Shown one piece after another: positions 7,731 to 15,195 of a stretch of DNA of 64,000 nucleotides. How positions within the stretch are numbered: position 1 is the stretch's first letter; each line of letters begins with the position of its first letter. Source of the DNA: Williamsia herbipolensis (GTDB lineage: Bacteria > Actinomycetota > Actinomycetes > Mycobacteriales > Mycobacteriaceae); the NCBI RefSeq assembly GCF_000964005.1, contig NZ_JXYP01000010.1, positions 124,001 through 188,000 of the forward strand, read 5' to 3'. The notes under the pieces were generated by a model. The model saw nothing but the letters and a program-made list of their open reading frames with translations. It made no database searches and was not told where the DNA came from. Made by a program: the position numbers and the translations under genes.

Positions 7731-8720
7731 TCAGTTTCCCGTTCCGGCTGCCGCATTCGTGAAGGTCGACGTGGCGGTGTCGACCATGGCGAGCACGGGG
7801 CTCGTCGACGGTATGGAGTGACGAGCGGCCAGGCCGCGGTAGTCCGGGTGCGCGACATGGACCACGCCGGCGGCGTCCTGCCAGGCCGAGTAGCGGACGG
7901 GGAGATCGATCCCCATGGTCTGCTGCTGCGACAGCAGAGCGGTCGACACTGTGGGATTTCCGACGAGGATCGTCATCGTGGGCCGCAGCGCGACCCCCAC
8001 GCTCTGCCCCGCCGCTGCGAGATCCACGGTGGCAACCGTGGGCAATTGCTTGGCTGTGAACGCGGCGGCGTATCGCGCGATCGCCTCCGTGACCGACGCG
8101 TTGCTGGTCTTCTCGACCAGATACGGAACCGACGTCGATGTGACGCTGCCGCCCGCCGCGGCCGATGTCGAACCCGTTGCCGCGGAGGTGATGGCCGCCG
8201 ATCCGGTCCGCAGTGCGTCGAGTTGTCCCGAGCTGACCGCCAACCCGGCGCGTTGCGCGATGTAATCGGCCGAATTGTAGGCGACGAACACCGTGCCACC
8301 CGCTGCCTGCCAGACGAGGTACTTCTGCGGCAGATCGATCGCCGTCCGTTGATCGGCCGCCACCACCGGGGCGACCGCGCTTGGATTTCCTCCGATCACG
8401 ACTGTCGTCGGCCGCAGTTGCTTCCCGATCTTGCTCGCCAACGCTGCGAAGTCGACCGTGGCGGTGACGGTTCCCTTGTCTGAGATGCGCTGCCGCAGCG
8501 CGCTGACCGTGTCACTGAAGGAATGTTTGCTGACGTAGACGATGAGTCCCGATTCCTGGGGGGCCGCGTCGCGCGCGGTGGTGTTGGCCGATGTCGACGC
8601 GGACGTCGCCGCCGTCGACGACGTGGCCGTGTTCGTCGACGAGGTCGAGCAGGCGGCGAGAAGAACAAGGGACGCGGTGGCGACCGTTGCGGTCACAGCG
8701 CGCAGAGGACCGGATTTCAT
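7731..8720 (-). CDS. lipoprotein with two DUF302 domains
   Basis: This is a 329-residue protein. A lipoprotein signal with lipobox LLAAC (Cys about residue 24) is followed by a Ser/Thr/Ala-rich linker to about residue 55. Two copies of a DUF302-like domain follow (about 58-165 and 195-310). Each has a TVDxAA motif, the LRPTxxxxxGNP motif (IGGNP in the first, LVGNP in the second), a AIDLP/GIDLP motif and a xWQ/AWQ motif. DUF302 proteins are often encoded with sulfur, redox or hypoxia genes but lack a defined biochemical role. It has its own terminator, and operator site 3 is about 100 nt upstream. Confidence 0.85.
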   Translation of the reverse strand: MKSGPLRAVTATVATASLVLLAACSTSSTNTATSSTAATSASTSANTTARDAAPQESGLIVYVSKHSFSDTVSALRQRISDKGTVTATVDFAALASKIGKQLRPTTVVIGGNPSAVAPVVAADQRTAIDLPQKYLVWQAAGGTVFVAYNSADYIAQRAGLAVSSGQLDALRTGSAAITSAATGSTSAAAGGSVTSTSVPYLVEKTSNASVTEAIARYAAAFTAKQLPTVATVDLAAAGQSVGVALRPTMTILVGNPTVSTALLSQQQTMGIDLPVRYSAWQDAAGVVHVAHPDYRGLAARHSIPSTSPVLAMVDTATSTFTNAAAGTGN

Positions 8721-8821
8721 GAAGGGTGTTCCTGACGTCAGGTGGGAGCCATCGAGTCGACGGCCTGACGGTCAGTCTCAGGTGACGACAGACCCCTCAG
8801 CTACGGGCAGCTGGTTGTGAC

Positions 8822-8842
8822 CTCACAAATCGGCGTTGTCGC
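8822..8842. promoter_or_regulatory. palindromic operator, site 3 of 5 (weaker right arm)
   Basis: The core CACAAATCGGCGTTGTC (8824-8840) has the same left half and centre (CACAAATCGG) as site 1 and a degenerate right half. It lies about 100 nt upstream of the DUF302 lipoprotein start at 8720. Confidence 0.5.
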
Positions 8843-8863
8843 ACGCGAGAGACGGGAACGTGA

Positions 8864-9247
8864 TCAGTCTGTGTCAGAGAGAGGGTTCCGTGGGGTCGTC
8901 GCCTGGAGAACTGCTTCCACCAATGCCTTGGTGCGTAGCGAGGTCACCGTCTGATACTCGGGGTCGGCGACCATCTCGGAGAACGCCCTTCGTGAGGGAT
9001 ATCGCACGATCAGCACCATGTCCCACGCCTGGCCGTCCTCGGCGACGAGCGCAGTGGAACCGTCACCGGCGTAGAGGACCTGACCGCCGTGACGGGGTAG
9101 GAACGAGTCCTCGAGCGCGGCGGCGTACCGCTCGTAGTCGTCGCGGCCACCCTCGGCGAAGCGCAAGAGGTTGAGCATCACGACGGGACCGCCGGGATCC
9201 TCGGCGAGAAAGCGCTTCAGGTCGACACCGCGGGGATCAATGGCCAT
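8864..9247 (-). CDS. DUF1330-like ferredoxin-fold protein
   Basis: This 127-residue protein has PVVMLNLLRFAEGGRDDYERYA near the N-terminus, LYAGDGSTALVAEDGQAWDMVLIVRYPSR in the middle, and AFSEMVADPEYQTV toward the end. This is the dimeric alpha/beta-barrel pattern of DUF1330 proteins, small antibiotic monooxygenase-like folds. No enzymatic activity can be inferred. Its start overlaps the 3' end of the permease gene by 11 nt, so it is the last gene of the copper-associated transcript. Confidence 0.8.
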   Translation of the reverse strand: MAIDPRGVDLKRFLAEDPGGPVVMLNLLRFAEGGRDDYERYAAALEDSFLPRHGGQVLYAGDGSTALVAEDGQAWDMVLIVRYPSRRAFSEMVADPEYQTVTSLRTKALVEAVLQATTPRNPLSDTD

Positions 9248-10394
9248 GCTGGGAGCCTTCCATACTCGGAGCGCCGCCCATCATCGACAACATCCCACGC
9301 CCGCCACTGCGGAAGAATCTCACGACGAGGCCGGCGGCAAGGATGAGGGCGACGATGTTCAGCCATGTGGTGTAGTTCCAGCTGATCCCGGCGTCGGGGA
9401 GATGGGCGTCGGCACGATTCGGCGCCAGTCCCGTCGGCGTGAAGAGGAGTTCGACCACGTATCCCGCGACGACCATGGCGACGTAGAAGGTCCCCGCGAT
9501 CATCATGGTCATGCGCCAGCCGTAGTACTTCCGATAGATGTTGAGGATGGGCAGGATCAGCAAATCGGCGAAGACGAACGCGATAACCCCACCGAAGCTG
9601 ATCCCACCCGTCCACAGGACCACGGCGAGTGGCACATTGCCGACCGAGCAGACAAAGCTGATCACCGCGACGATGGGACCGATCAAGGGTCCCCAGATCG
9701 CTGCGAGCACGGGGTGTCCTTCCAGGAACAATCCCTGCCAGAAGCTGTCGGGGACCCAGGCTCCGACTGCGCCGGCGATGAGGAGTCCGATCACCAGGTC
9801 TTTCCAGATGGCCGCCCATTCCATCACGAACACGTGACTGACCGAGGTCGCGGCCTCGCGCGACGCCAACCGGCCTAGGAACCCGCCCTTGCGCTGTACC
9901 GACATGTCCATGGCCGCATGACCTTCCATCGAGCCGGCCAGGCCCTTGTCGGCCTGCTCCGCCGCATCGCGGATCAGCTTCGTCGTCAGGAGCCTGCGGA
10001 ACAGCAACGCGACGATGACGATGATCACCGGCCCGCCGATGAATTCAGCCGCCGTGAACTGCCACCCCATCAACAGGAGAAGGATCACCCCGAGCTCGAT
10101 CACCATGTTGGTCGACGCGATCTGAAACGTCATGGCCGCGGTGAAATTCGCCCCCTTGCGGAAGAGGGAGCGTGCGAGTGCCACCGCCGCGTACGAACAG
10201 GACGACGATGCGATGCCGAAACCGGTCGCGGTGGCCAGGGATCGAGGGCTGTCGTCGCCGAGGAGCCGCACCACGGTTCCGCGGCGCACCACCGCCTGCA
10301 CGACGGCCGAGAGGAAGAATCCCAGAACCAGCGCCCAGAGGATCTCCCAGGTCATCGAGCCGGTCAGGCGTAGAGCATGTTCTATGGCGTTCAT
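9237..10394 (-). CDS. permease of the Rv2963 / SO_0444 family, probable copper efflux
   Basis: This is 385 residues with about eight to ten membrane helices. The family signatures are GIASSSCSYAAVALARSLF, GANFTAAMTFQIASTNMVIELG and VCSVGNVPLAVVLW. A mid-protein loop (EGHAAMDMSVQ) and the C-terminal tail (MLSMMGGAPSMEGSQHGH) are rich in Met and His, as expected for a Cu(I) protein. It lies directly downstream of the multicopper oxidase gene (18 nt). In M. tuberculosis the homologue Rv2963 belongs to the RicR copper regulon, and a RicR-type box is at the head of this cluster. Copper export is inferred, not proven. Confidence 0.82.
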   Translation of the reverse strand: MNAIEHALRLTGSMTWEILWALVLGFFLSAVVQAVVRRGTVVRLLGDDSPRSLATATGFGIASSSCSYAAVALARSLFRKGANFTAAMTFQIASTNMVIELGVILLLLMGWQFTAAEFIGGPVIIVIVALLFRRLLTTKLIRDAAEQADKGLAGSMEGHAAMDMSVQRKGGFLGRLASREAATSVSHVFVMEWAAIWKDLVIGLLIAGAVGAWVPDSFWQGLFLEGHPVLAAIWGPLIGPIVAVISFVCSVGNVPLAVVLWTGGISFGGVIAFVFADLLILPILNIYRKYYGWRMTMMIAGTFYVAMVVAGYVVELLFTPTGLAPNRADAHLPDAGISWNYTTWLNIVALILAAGLVVRFFRSGGRGMLSMMGGAPSMEGSQHGH

Positions 10395-10412
10395 ATCAGA
10401 TCCTGTTCGTGC

Positions 10413-11918
10413 TCAGACTCGGTAGTCCAGGCGGGTCATCATTCCGGCGTCCTGGTGATAGGCGTTGTGGCAGTGCAGCATCCATTGTCCAGGGTTGTCG
10501 GCGACGAGATCGACGACGACGCGTTCGCCCGGACGTACGGCTACGGTGTCCTTGCGCGGGCCAGGGGTGCCGTCGGGTCGTCGGACCTGAAATGTGTGGC
10601 CGTGCAGATGCATCGGGTGCCACATCGTCGTGGTGTTGGTGAAAGTGAGGCTGGCCCGTTGGCCCTGGGTGATCATGATGGGCTGCATCTGCTCGTAGAC
10701 CCGCCCGTTGATGGTCCACTGGTACTTGCTCATGGTGCCCCCGAGCATCGCTTGCAGTGCGGCGTCCTCGCGGCCGTGGGGCAATGTGACGTCGTCGGTG
10801 GCGACGAAGGTGTTGACGGTACCGACGAATCCGTCCAACTCGGCAGGACGGACGTTCACCGCGGGTGTGGCCCCCGCGCCGGTGCGCAGCAGAGCGCGAG
10901 CGGTGCCGGTCTTCCCCTCTGGAGACGCCACCAGAGGGAATACCCCGTCTTTTACCGTGACGACCACGTCGTAGCGTTCGGACATCCCGATCAGGAGCGC
11001 GTCGACGTCGATCGGTGTCACCGGGAAACCGTCGGTGTGGGTCACGGTCATCCGGTGCCCACCCAGTGCGACGCGAAAGGCGGTGTCCGCACCGGCGTTG
11101 ATGATGCGGATACGAATTCGTTGTCCCGGCGCAGCAGTGAATGTCGTCGGCGCGTTCGCGATTCGCCCGTTGACCAGGTAGAGCGGGTAGGCGACGTCTC
11201 CGGCGTCGCCACCGAGGAGAGCGCTCGTGCCGACCCCACTCGTCGAGCCTCCCGACATGCCGCCCATGGACATGCCGCCCTTCTGAAGCGACGTGAGGAT
11301 GTCTCGGGGACTCTTTCCGACGCCGTCGGTCCAGTCGTCGAGAACCACAATCCATTCCGTGTCGTAATCGTGCGGCTCACGAGGGTCGTCGATGATGATC
11401 GGAGCGTAGAGGCCGAAGTCACTCTGCAATCCGACGTGCGGATGCGCCCAATATGTTCCGGAGTCCGGTACCGAGAAGCGGTAGGTGAAAGTGTCGCCGG
11501 CGGCGATGTCCGGAGTCGCGGGTGCCGCACCGTCCATGTCGTTGCGCAATGCGATTCCGTGCCAATGCACCGATGTCGCGTCGGTCAGTGCGTTGCGCGT
11601 GGTGATCGACAATTCGTCACCGACGTTGGCGCGGATGACCGAGCCCGGGATGGTGTCGCCGTATGCGTAGGTGTTCACAACGGGGCCGCCGAGATCGATG
11701 TCGGTTCGCCGCGGATCGAGGGTGTACGAGACCGTCCGTCCGGTGTGCGGTCGTCGAGCCTCGGCGGCATCGATCGCACTCTTGTTGACCCGGTGTGCGT
11801 CGACCGGACTGACCGCACGTGTGCCGCACGCGGCGGCGGCGGCGGTGAGGCCCATGGCCGCAGCTCCCAGAAAGGTTCGCCGACTGACCGGACGCGTGGT
11901 GATGTTCGAGGTGTTCAT
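10413..11918 (-). CDS. mmcO: multicopper oxidase, MmcO-like, Tat-exported lipoprotein
   Basis: This is a 501-residue, three-cupredoxin-domain oxidase. The N-terminus has a twin-arginine motif SRRTFLG (from about residue 12) and a Cys at about 31 in AAACG, suggesting a Tat-dependent lipoprotein. Copper ligands are all visible: HWHG (about 118), HPHVG, HPMHLHGHTF, and the terminal HCHNAYHQDAGMM with the type 1 Cys and axial Met. A Met-rich insert (GGMSMGGMSGG) resembles CueO-type cuprous oxidases. It would oxidise Cu(I) to the less toxic Cu(II) outside the membrane. It sits between the small Cys/His protein and the permease. Confidence 0.93.
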   Translation of the reverse strand: MNTSNITTRPVSRRTFLGAAAMGLTAAAAACGTRAVSPVDAHRVNKSAIDAAEARRPHTGRTVSYTLDPRRTDIDLGGPVVNTYAYGDTIPGSVIRANVGDELSITTRNALTDATSVHWHGIALRNDMDGAAPATPDIAAGDTFTYRFSVPDSGTYWAHPHVGLQSDFGLYAPIIIDDPREPHDYDTEWIVVLDDWTDGVGKSPRDILTSLQKGGMSMGGMSGGSTSGVGTSALLGGDAGDVAYPLYLVNGRIANAPTTFTAAPGQRIRIRIINAGADTAFRVALGGHRMTVTHTDGFPVTPIDVDALLIGMSERYDVVVTVKDGVFPLVASPEGKTGTARALLRTGAGATPAVNVRPAELDGFVGTVNTFVATDDVTLPHGREDAALQAMLGGTMSKYQWTINGRVYEQMQPIMITQGQRASLTFTNTTTMWHPMHLHGHTFQVRRPDGTPGPRKDTVAVRPGERVVVDLVADNPGQWMLHCHNAYHQDAGMMTRLDYRV

Positions 11919-12019
11919 GAAGTCTCTCCAGATGATGAGTGCGCGCAGCGGCTGATGTCGCAGCGCAGGCCGGCCTGGTGGGCGGTGCCGTCGAACAGAC
12001 GACGTGCCGCAGGCGTCAC

Positions 12020-12478
12020 TCAGATCTGTAGAACACCCTTGTCGTGGAGAATTGTCACGCTGGTCGTCGGAGGGCTACGCGAGCTGCCCGTTCGTCCCGA
12101 GGAACGAGGCGTCACCTCATCGGCCGGAAGTGCGCGTGTGGCGAGGACGGCCGGGTCGTGGTGGTCGACGGCCGCGCCCGTGGGGATCGCCAGGTCGACC
12201 GTCGAATGGTTCGAGCAGTGGGCGGTGGGTGCCGAAGCTGTGTCGTGATGCGCGCGGCGCACACTCGGTACGGCAGTGGCCGCGGACTCCGCCTGATGGG
12301 ACGCGGCGAGGGCGACCGCGCCCTCCGGTTGCTGCGCTGACGTGCCGTCGACGCAGCAACACAGTCGGATCGTCGCGAGTACGGCGAGCACGACCATGAC
12401 GTAGAAGGTCGCGACGATCGGTCGCCGCGTGCCACGAGGCAATACCCCTGTGCCCGTTGCGGCGGTCCCGATCTGCAT
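12020..12478 (-). CDS. small Cys/His-rich membrane protein, LpqS-like
   Basis: This is a 152-residue protein from ATG 12478 with one N-terminal membrane segment (about residues 23-43) ending in a CCC cluster. A His-rich region follows, with HH, HCSNH and DHHD motifs, in an otherwise low-complexity Ala/Thr/Ser-rich chain. This layout resembles the copper-responsive LpqS/DUF6153 proteins of mycobacteria. ATG 12499 would place the start inside the RicR box, so 12478, just downstream, is preferred. It is the first gene of the copper cluster and may bind or deliver copper. Confidence 0.7.
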   Translation of the reverse strand: MQIGTAATGTGVLPRGTRRPIVATFYVMVVLAVLATIRLCCCVDGTSAQQPEGAVALAASHQAESAATAVPSVRRAHHDTASAPTAHCSNHSTVDLAIPTGAAVDHHDPAVLATRALPADEVTPRSSGRTGSSRSPPTTSVTILHDKGVLQI

Positions 12479-12490
12479 ATCACGAATGTA

Positions 12491-12505
12491 TACCCCCATA
12501 GGGTA
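12491..12505 (-). promoter_or_regulatory. RicR/CsoR-type copper operator
   Basis: TACCCCCATAGGGTA matches the RicR consensus TACCC-N5-GGGTA exactly, extended by one further complementary pair (A at 12490, T at 12506). It sits 13 nt upstream of the LpqS-like gene, placing it over the promoter. RicR is a CsoR-family repressor released by Cu(I). No ricR gene is in the window. Confidence 0.85.
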
Positions 12506-12590
12506 TCAGTCGAGTGGTCGACCGGTGCCGGCACTTCTACACGACATTCCGCAGTATGAGGCGGTGACCTGTGACCGCGATGACGCGGAA

Positions 12591-13529
12591 TCAGGGCCGC
12601 GATGCAGCGACATGGCTGATGAGATCACGGACGGCTCCTGCGGGCGGAGTGCGACCGCCCATCCAGATTGCGCGTAGTTCACGGTGGAGGTCGATCCCGT
12701 CGGTGGCGACGGCGACGAGCCGGCCGAGCGCGAGGTCGTCGGCCACCGAGAGGCGGCTGAGCACGGCGGGTCCGGCCTGTGCAAGGACCGCGGACCGTAC
12801 CCCCGACGCAGTCGTCATCTCCATGGCCGGGGCCGCCTGCACGTGGCTCTGGCCGAGCGCAGCGTGGAGGGCGTCGGCGAGGAAATCACGTGTCCCCGAG
12901 CCCGTCTCGCGCACAACGAGCGATGCGCGGCCCAATTCTGACGCAGTCAGCGGGCGAGATCGCTTCGCCCACGGGTGCGTGCGAGCGCACACGACGACCA
13001 GATCGTCGTGTGCGACGACCCGGCTCCGAACTCCAGTGGGCGTTCCGGGACTTTCGATGAACCCGAGATCTGCCTCGCCGTCTTGAACAGCGCTGACAGC
13101 CTGCTCGCTGTTCGCCGCCACCAGTGTCACCTCTGGAGGTGTGGTGTTGTGACGTAACGACTCGGCCCGATGCGACATCAGCCAGCGGGGCAAGAGCTGT
13201 TCTGCGATCGTCAAACTGGATATCACGCGAAGGTGGGCCCTGGCATCGGAGCGCAACGACGCCAAGCCCGAGTCCAGGCGATGGGCGGTGTCCAGGAGCC
13301 CATCAGCCCATTCCGCGACGACGCGACCTGCCGGGGTGAGGGTCGATCCGCGGCTCGTCCGAATGACCATCTGGACTCCGGTCTGCGCCTCCATCGACCT
13401 GATGCGAGCAGACACTGCCTGCTGCGTCAATCCGAGCTGATGCGACGCGGCGGTGAGACTTCCGCCCGATGCCACGGCGACGAGGACTTCGAAAGCTGAC
13501 AACTCGGGCATACGGTGGCTCAGGGGCAC
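12591..13529 (-). CDS. LysR-type transcriptional regulator
   Basis: This is 312 residues. The winged helix-turn-helix at the N-terminus (about 10-68) includes GGSLTAASHQLGLTQQAVSARIRSME. The effector domain follows (about 95-300) with the typical GEADLGFIE and SLVVRETGSGTRDF segments. A TATTCT -10 box at 13536-13541 (minus strand) lies 6 nt before the GTG at 13529, so the mRNA is probably leaderless. Operator site 5 sits just upstream of that -10 box, the classic place for autorepression. Its effector domain resembles CysL/YeiE-like regulators of sulfur or anion metabolism, but this is a weak inference. Confidence 0.88.
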   Translation of the reverse strand: MPLSHRMPELSAFEVLVAVASGGSLTAASHQLGLTQQAVSARIRSMEAQTGVQMVIRTSRGSTLTPAGRVVAEWADGLLDTAHRLDSGLASLRSDARAHLRVISSLTIAEQLLPRWLMSHRAESLRHNTTPPEVTLVAANSEQAVSAVQDGEADLGFIESPGTPTGVRSRVVAHDDLVVVCARTHPWAKRSRPLTASELGRASLVVRETGSGTRDFLADALHAALGQSHVQAAPAMEMTTASGVRSAVLAQAGPAVLSRLSVADDLALGRLVAVATDGIDLHRELRAIWMGGRTPPAGAVRDLISHVAASRP

Positions 13530-13547
13530 ACGGCGAGAATACCCGAA

Positions 13548-13568
13548 ACCACAAGAGCAGCTTGTGTC
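13548..13568. promoter_or_regulatory. palindromic operator, site 5 of 5, on the LysR promoter
   Basis: The core CACAAGAGCAGCTTGTG (13550-13566) has fully complementary arms CACAAG/CTTGTG. It is 6 nt upstream of the TATTCT -10 box of the LysR gene, so it overlaps the -35/spacer region. Confidence 0.65.
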
Positions 13569-13669
13569 GCAACAACTGTACGGGTGTGTCCCGCGCGGGT
13601 TGTCGTCGCGACCCGTTGCCGTACGGCTGCGGGTGGCCCGTGAAGGTGATATTCGCGCGATTCAGGACG

Positions 13670-14935
13670 TCAGGACAACTGTGGGCGGGGTGCGGCGGTG
13701 GCGAGGTGGGAGTTCACGCGGACCAGCGGTGCGTGCGGGTCGTTGGTCTGTGGGACGGACCGCAGGGCGAACTCGCTGATGGCGCCCGGCCGGAAAACGA
13801 GGCAGTGTGTCGACCCGCCGAACTGAAAGTAGCCCAGCTCGTCGCCCTTGCCGATGTGTGCCCCGGGGCGGACGTCGTCGGAGATCAGACACGAGGACAC
13901 CTCCGACATCCCGATGGCCACGAACGCCATGCGCCCGATCACCGGGTTGTCGGCGTCGATGACGATGATCGCGCGCGCCGAGACGTGCGCGAGGTACGAC
14001 TGGGAGTAGGTCGGCTGCAGCGCGTCGCCTTGGCCGTCGGCCTCCGAGAAGTAGGTGCCGTCGACGAGTCGTGTGCTCACGATGGTGCCCGCGACCGGGC
14101 TGTGCCAGCGGTGGTAGTTGAAAGCACTGAGGAACGCCTGATACACGGTCCCGCCCTTGAACACTTCCACGGACGGGTCGTTGTCGAGCAGGTCGGCGAG
14201 CGAGTACGGCTGACCCTTGACCCAGAAGGAATCGCGCAGCGAGACATCGGTACTGATGCGATAGGGCGTGGATTCACACGCACTGACGATGACGGAGTCG
14301 TCGTCGGGGGCGGCGACGGGACGCGCTCCGGGCGTGAAGGTCCGGGTGAAGAAATCGTTCCAGGAGGCAAAGCCCGCGTGCTCGTCGTCGGGGTCGTGTT
14401 CGAACTCGTCGAACCCGATCTTGTCGCGAGCCTCCTGACTGAGCCAGCCCGAGGGAGAGTCGTCGAGGACGTACCGCGAACCGGGGCTGCTCAGGAATTC
14501 GCACCAGGCCGTCAAGATCTTCTTCAGCATGGCGTTCACGCGGGGGTCGCGGAACGCGGAATGTCCTGCGGCGGTTCCCATCGACCAATCGAGAATCGCG
14601 CCGAGAGGTGTGACGACGGCGTTGGGGCCGTATTCGGGTGCGACGGTGAGGACCTCATCGATCAGACGCAACAACTGGGGGAGATCCTGCACGTGGCGGT
14701 CGCGGTAGGTCCTGCCCGTCGGGACCTGCTCGATCATCTTCTCCAGGTACATACGGACCACGGGGTCCGCGTCGATCAGCTCCTGAAACTCGATGATGAC
14801 CGGGTGTACCACGCGGTCATCGGTCGACTCGGCCTTCTCGCGGTGCCCCCGCAACCACTGCTCGAGGTCGTCCTGCTCAGCAGGGAGCCAGCCACCCTGG
14901 CGACGGGAATCGGAATGCGTCTTGTCCACGGTCAT
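13670..14935 (-). CDS. phosphatidylserine decarboxylase-related protein (PsiD-like)
   Basis: This is 421 residues. The N-terminal ~190 residues look like the PSDC domain found in fungal L-tryptophan decarboxylase PsiD and bacterial relatives. The C-terminal part is a PSD catalytic domain with SWNDFFTRTF, the HRWHSPVAGTI active-site histidine region and FGGSTHCLVF, the self-cleavage site that makes the pyruvoyl group. No membrane helix is seen, unlike housekeeping Psd. The substrate could be an amino acid or a phospholipid. An operator-like palindrome (site 4) lies about 235 nt upstream. Confidence 0.85.
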   Translation of the reverse strand: MTVDKTHSDSRRQGGWLPAEQDDLEQWLRGHREKAESTDDRVVHPVIIEFQELIDADPVVRMYLEKMIEQVPTGRTYRDRHVQDLPQLLRLIDEVLTVAPEYGPNAVVTPLGAILDWSMGTAAGHSAFRDPRVNAMLKKILTAWCEFLSSPGSRYVLDDSPSGWLSQEARDKIGFDEFEHDPDDEHAGFASWNDFFTRTFTPGARPVAAPDDDSVIVSACESTPYRISTDVSLRDSFWVKGQPYSLADLLDNDPSVEVFKGGTVYQAFLSAFNYHRWHSPVAGTIVSTRLVDGTYFSEADGQGDALQPTYSQSYLAHVSARAIIVIDADNPVIGRMAFVAIGMSEVSSCLISDDVRPGAHIGKGDELGYFQFGGSTHCLVFRPGAISEFALRSVPQTNDPHAPLVRVNSHLATAAPRPQLS

Positions 14936-15168
14936 GGCGCCACACTACATCGAAATTCCGAAAGATGTTGCTGCACAGATAAACTGATAAGTATTCGAGG
15001 ATGCGCGGGATGGAACCGCCCTTGTACCCCAGTTCGGGATGATGTGCCCGAACAGGCGCGCCCGGCACGCCGAAGCCGAATCGGCAGGGTGTGGAGGCGA
15101 GTTGCGGTGCTCGTGCGTCGAGTCTCGACGCGAACGTTCAGCGGCGGTAGAGTGCGCAACTTTGTGGA

Positions 15169-15189
15169 GCTACAAACTAGCGTTGTGGC
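15169..15189. promoter_or_regulatory. palindromic operator, site 4 of 5
   Basis: The core TACAAACTAGCGTTGTG (15171-15187) is flanked by GAGC and GCTC arms. It sits between the stop of the sulfite oxidase gene and the PsiD-like gene on the same strand, so it could control the latter. The spacing to the start codon (about 235 nt) is long. Confidence 0.5.
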
Positions 15190-15195
15190 TCGGTG

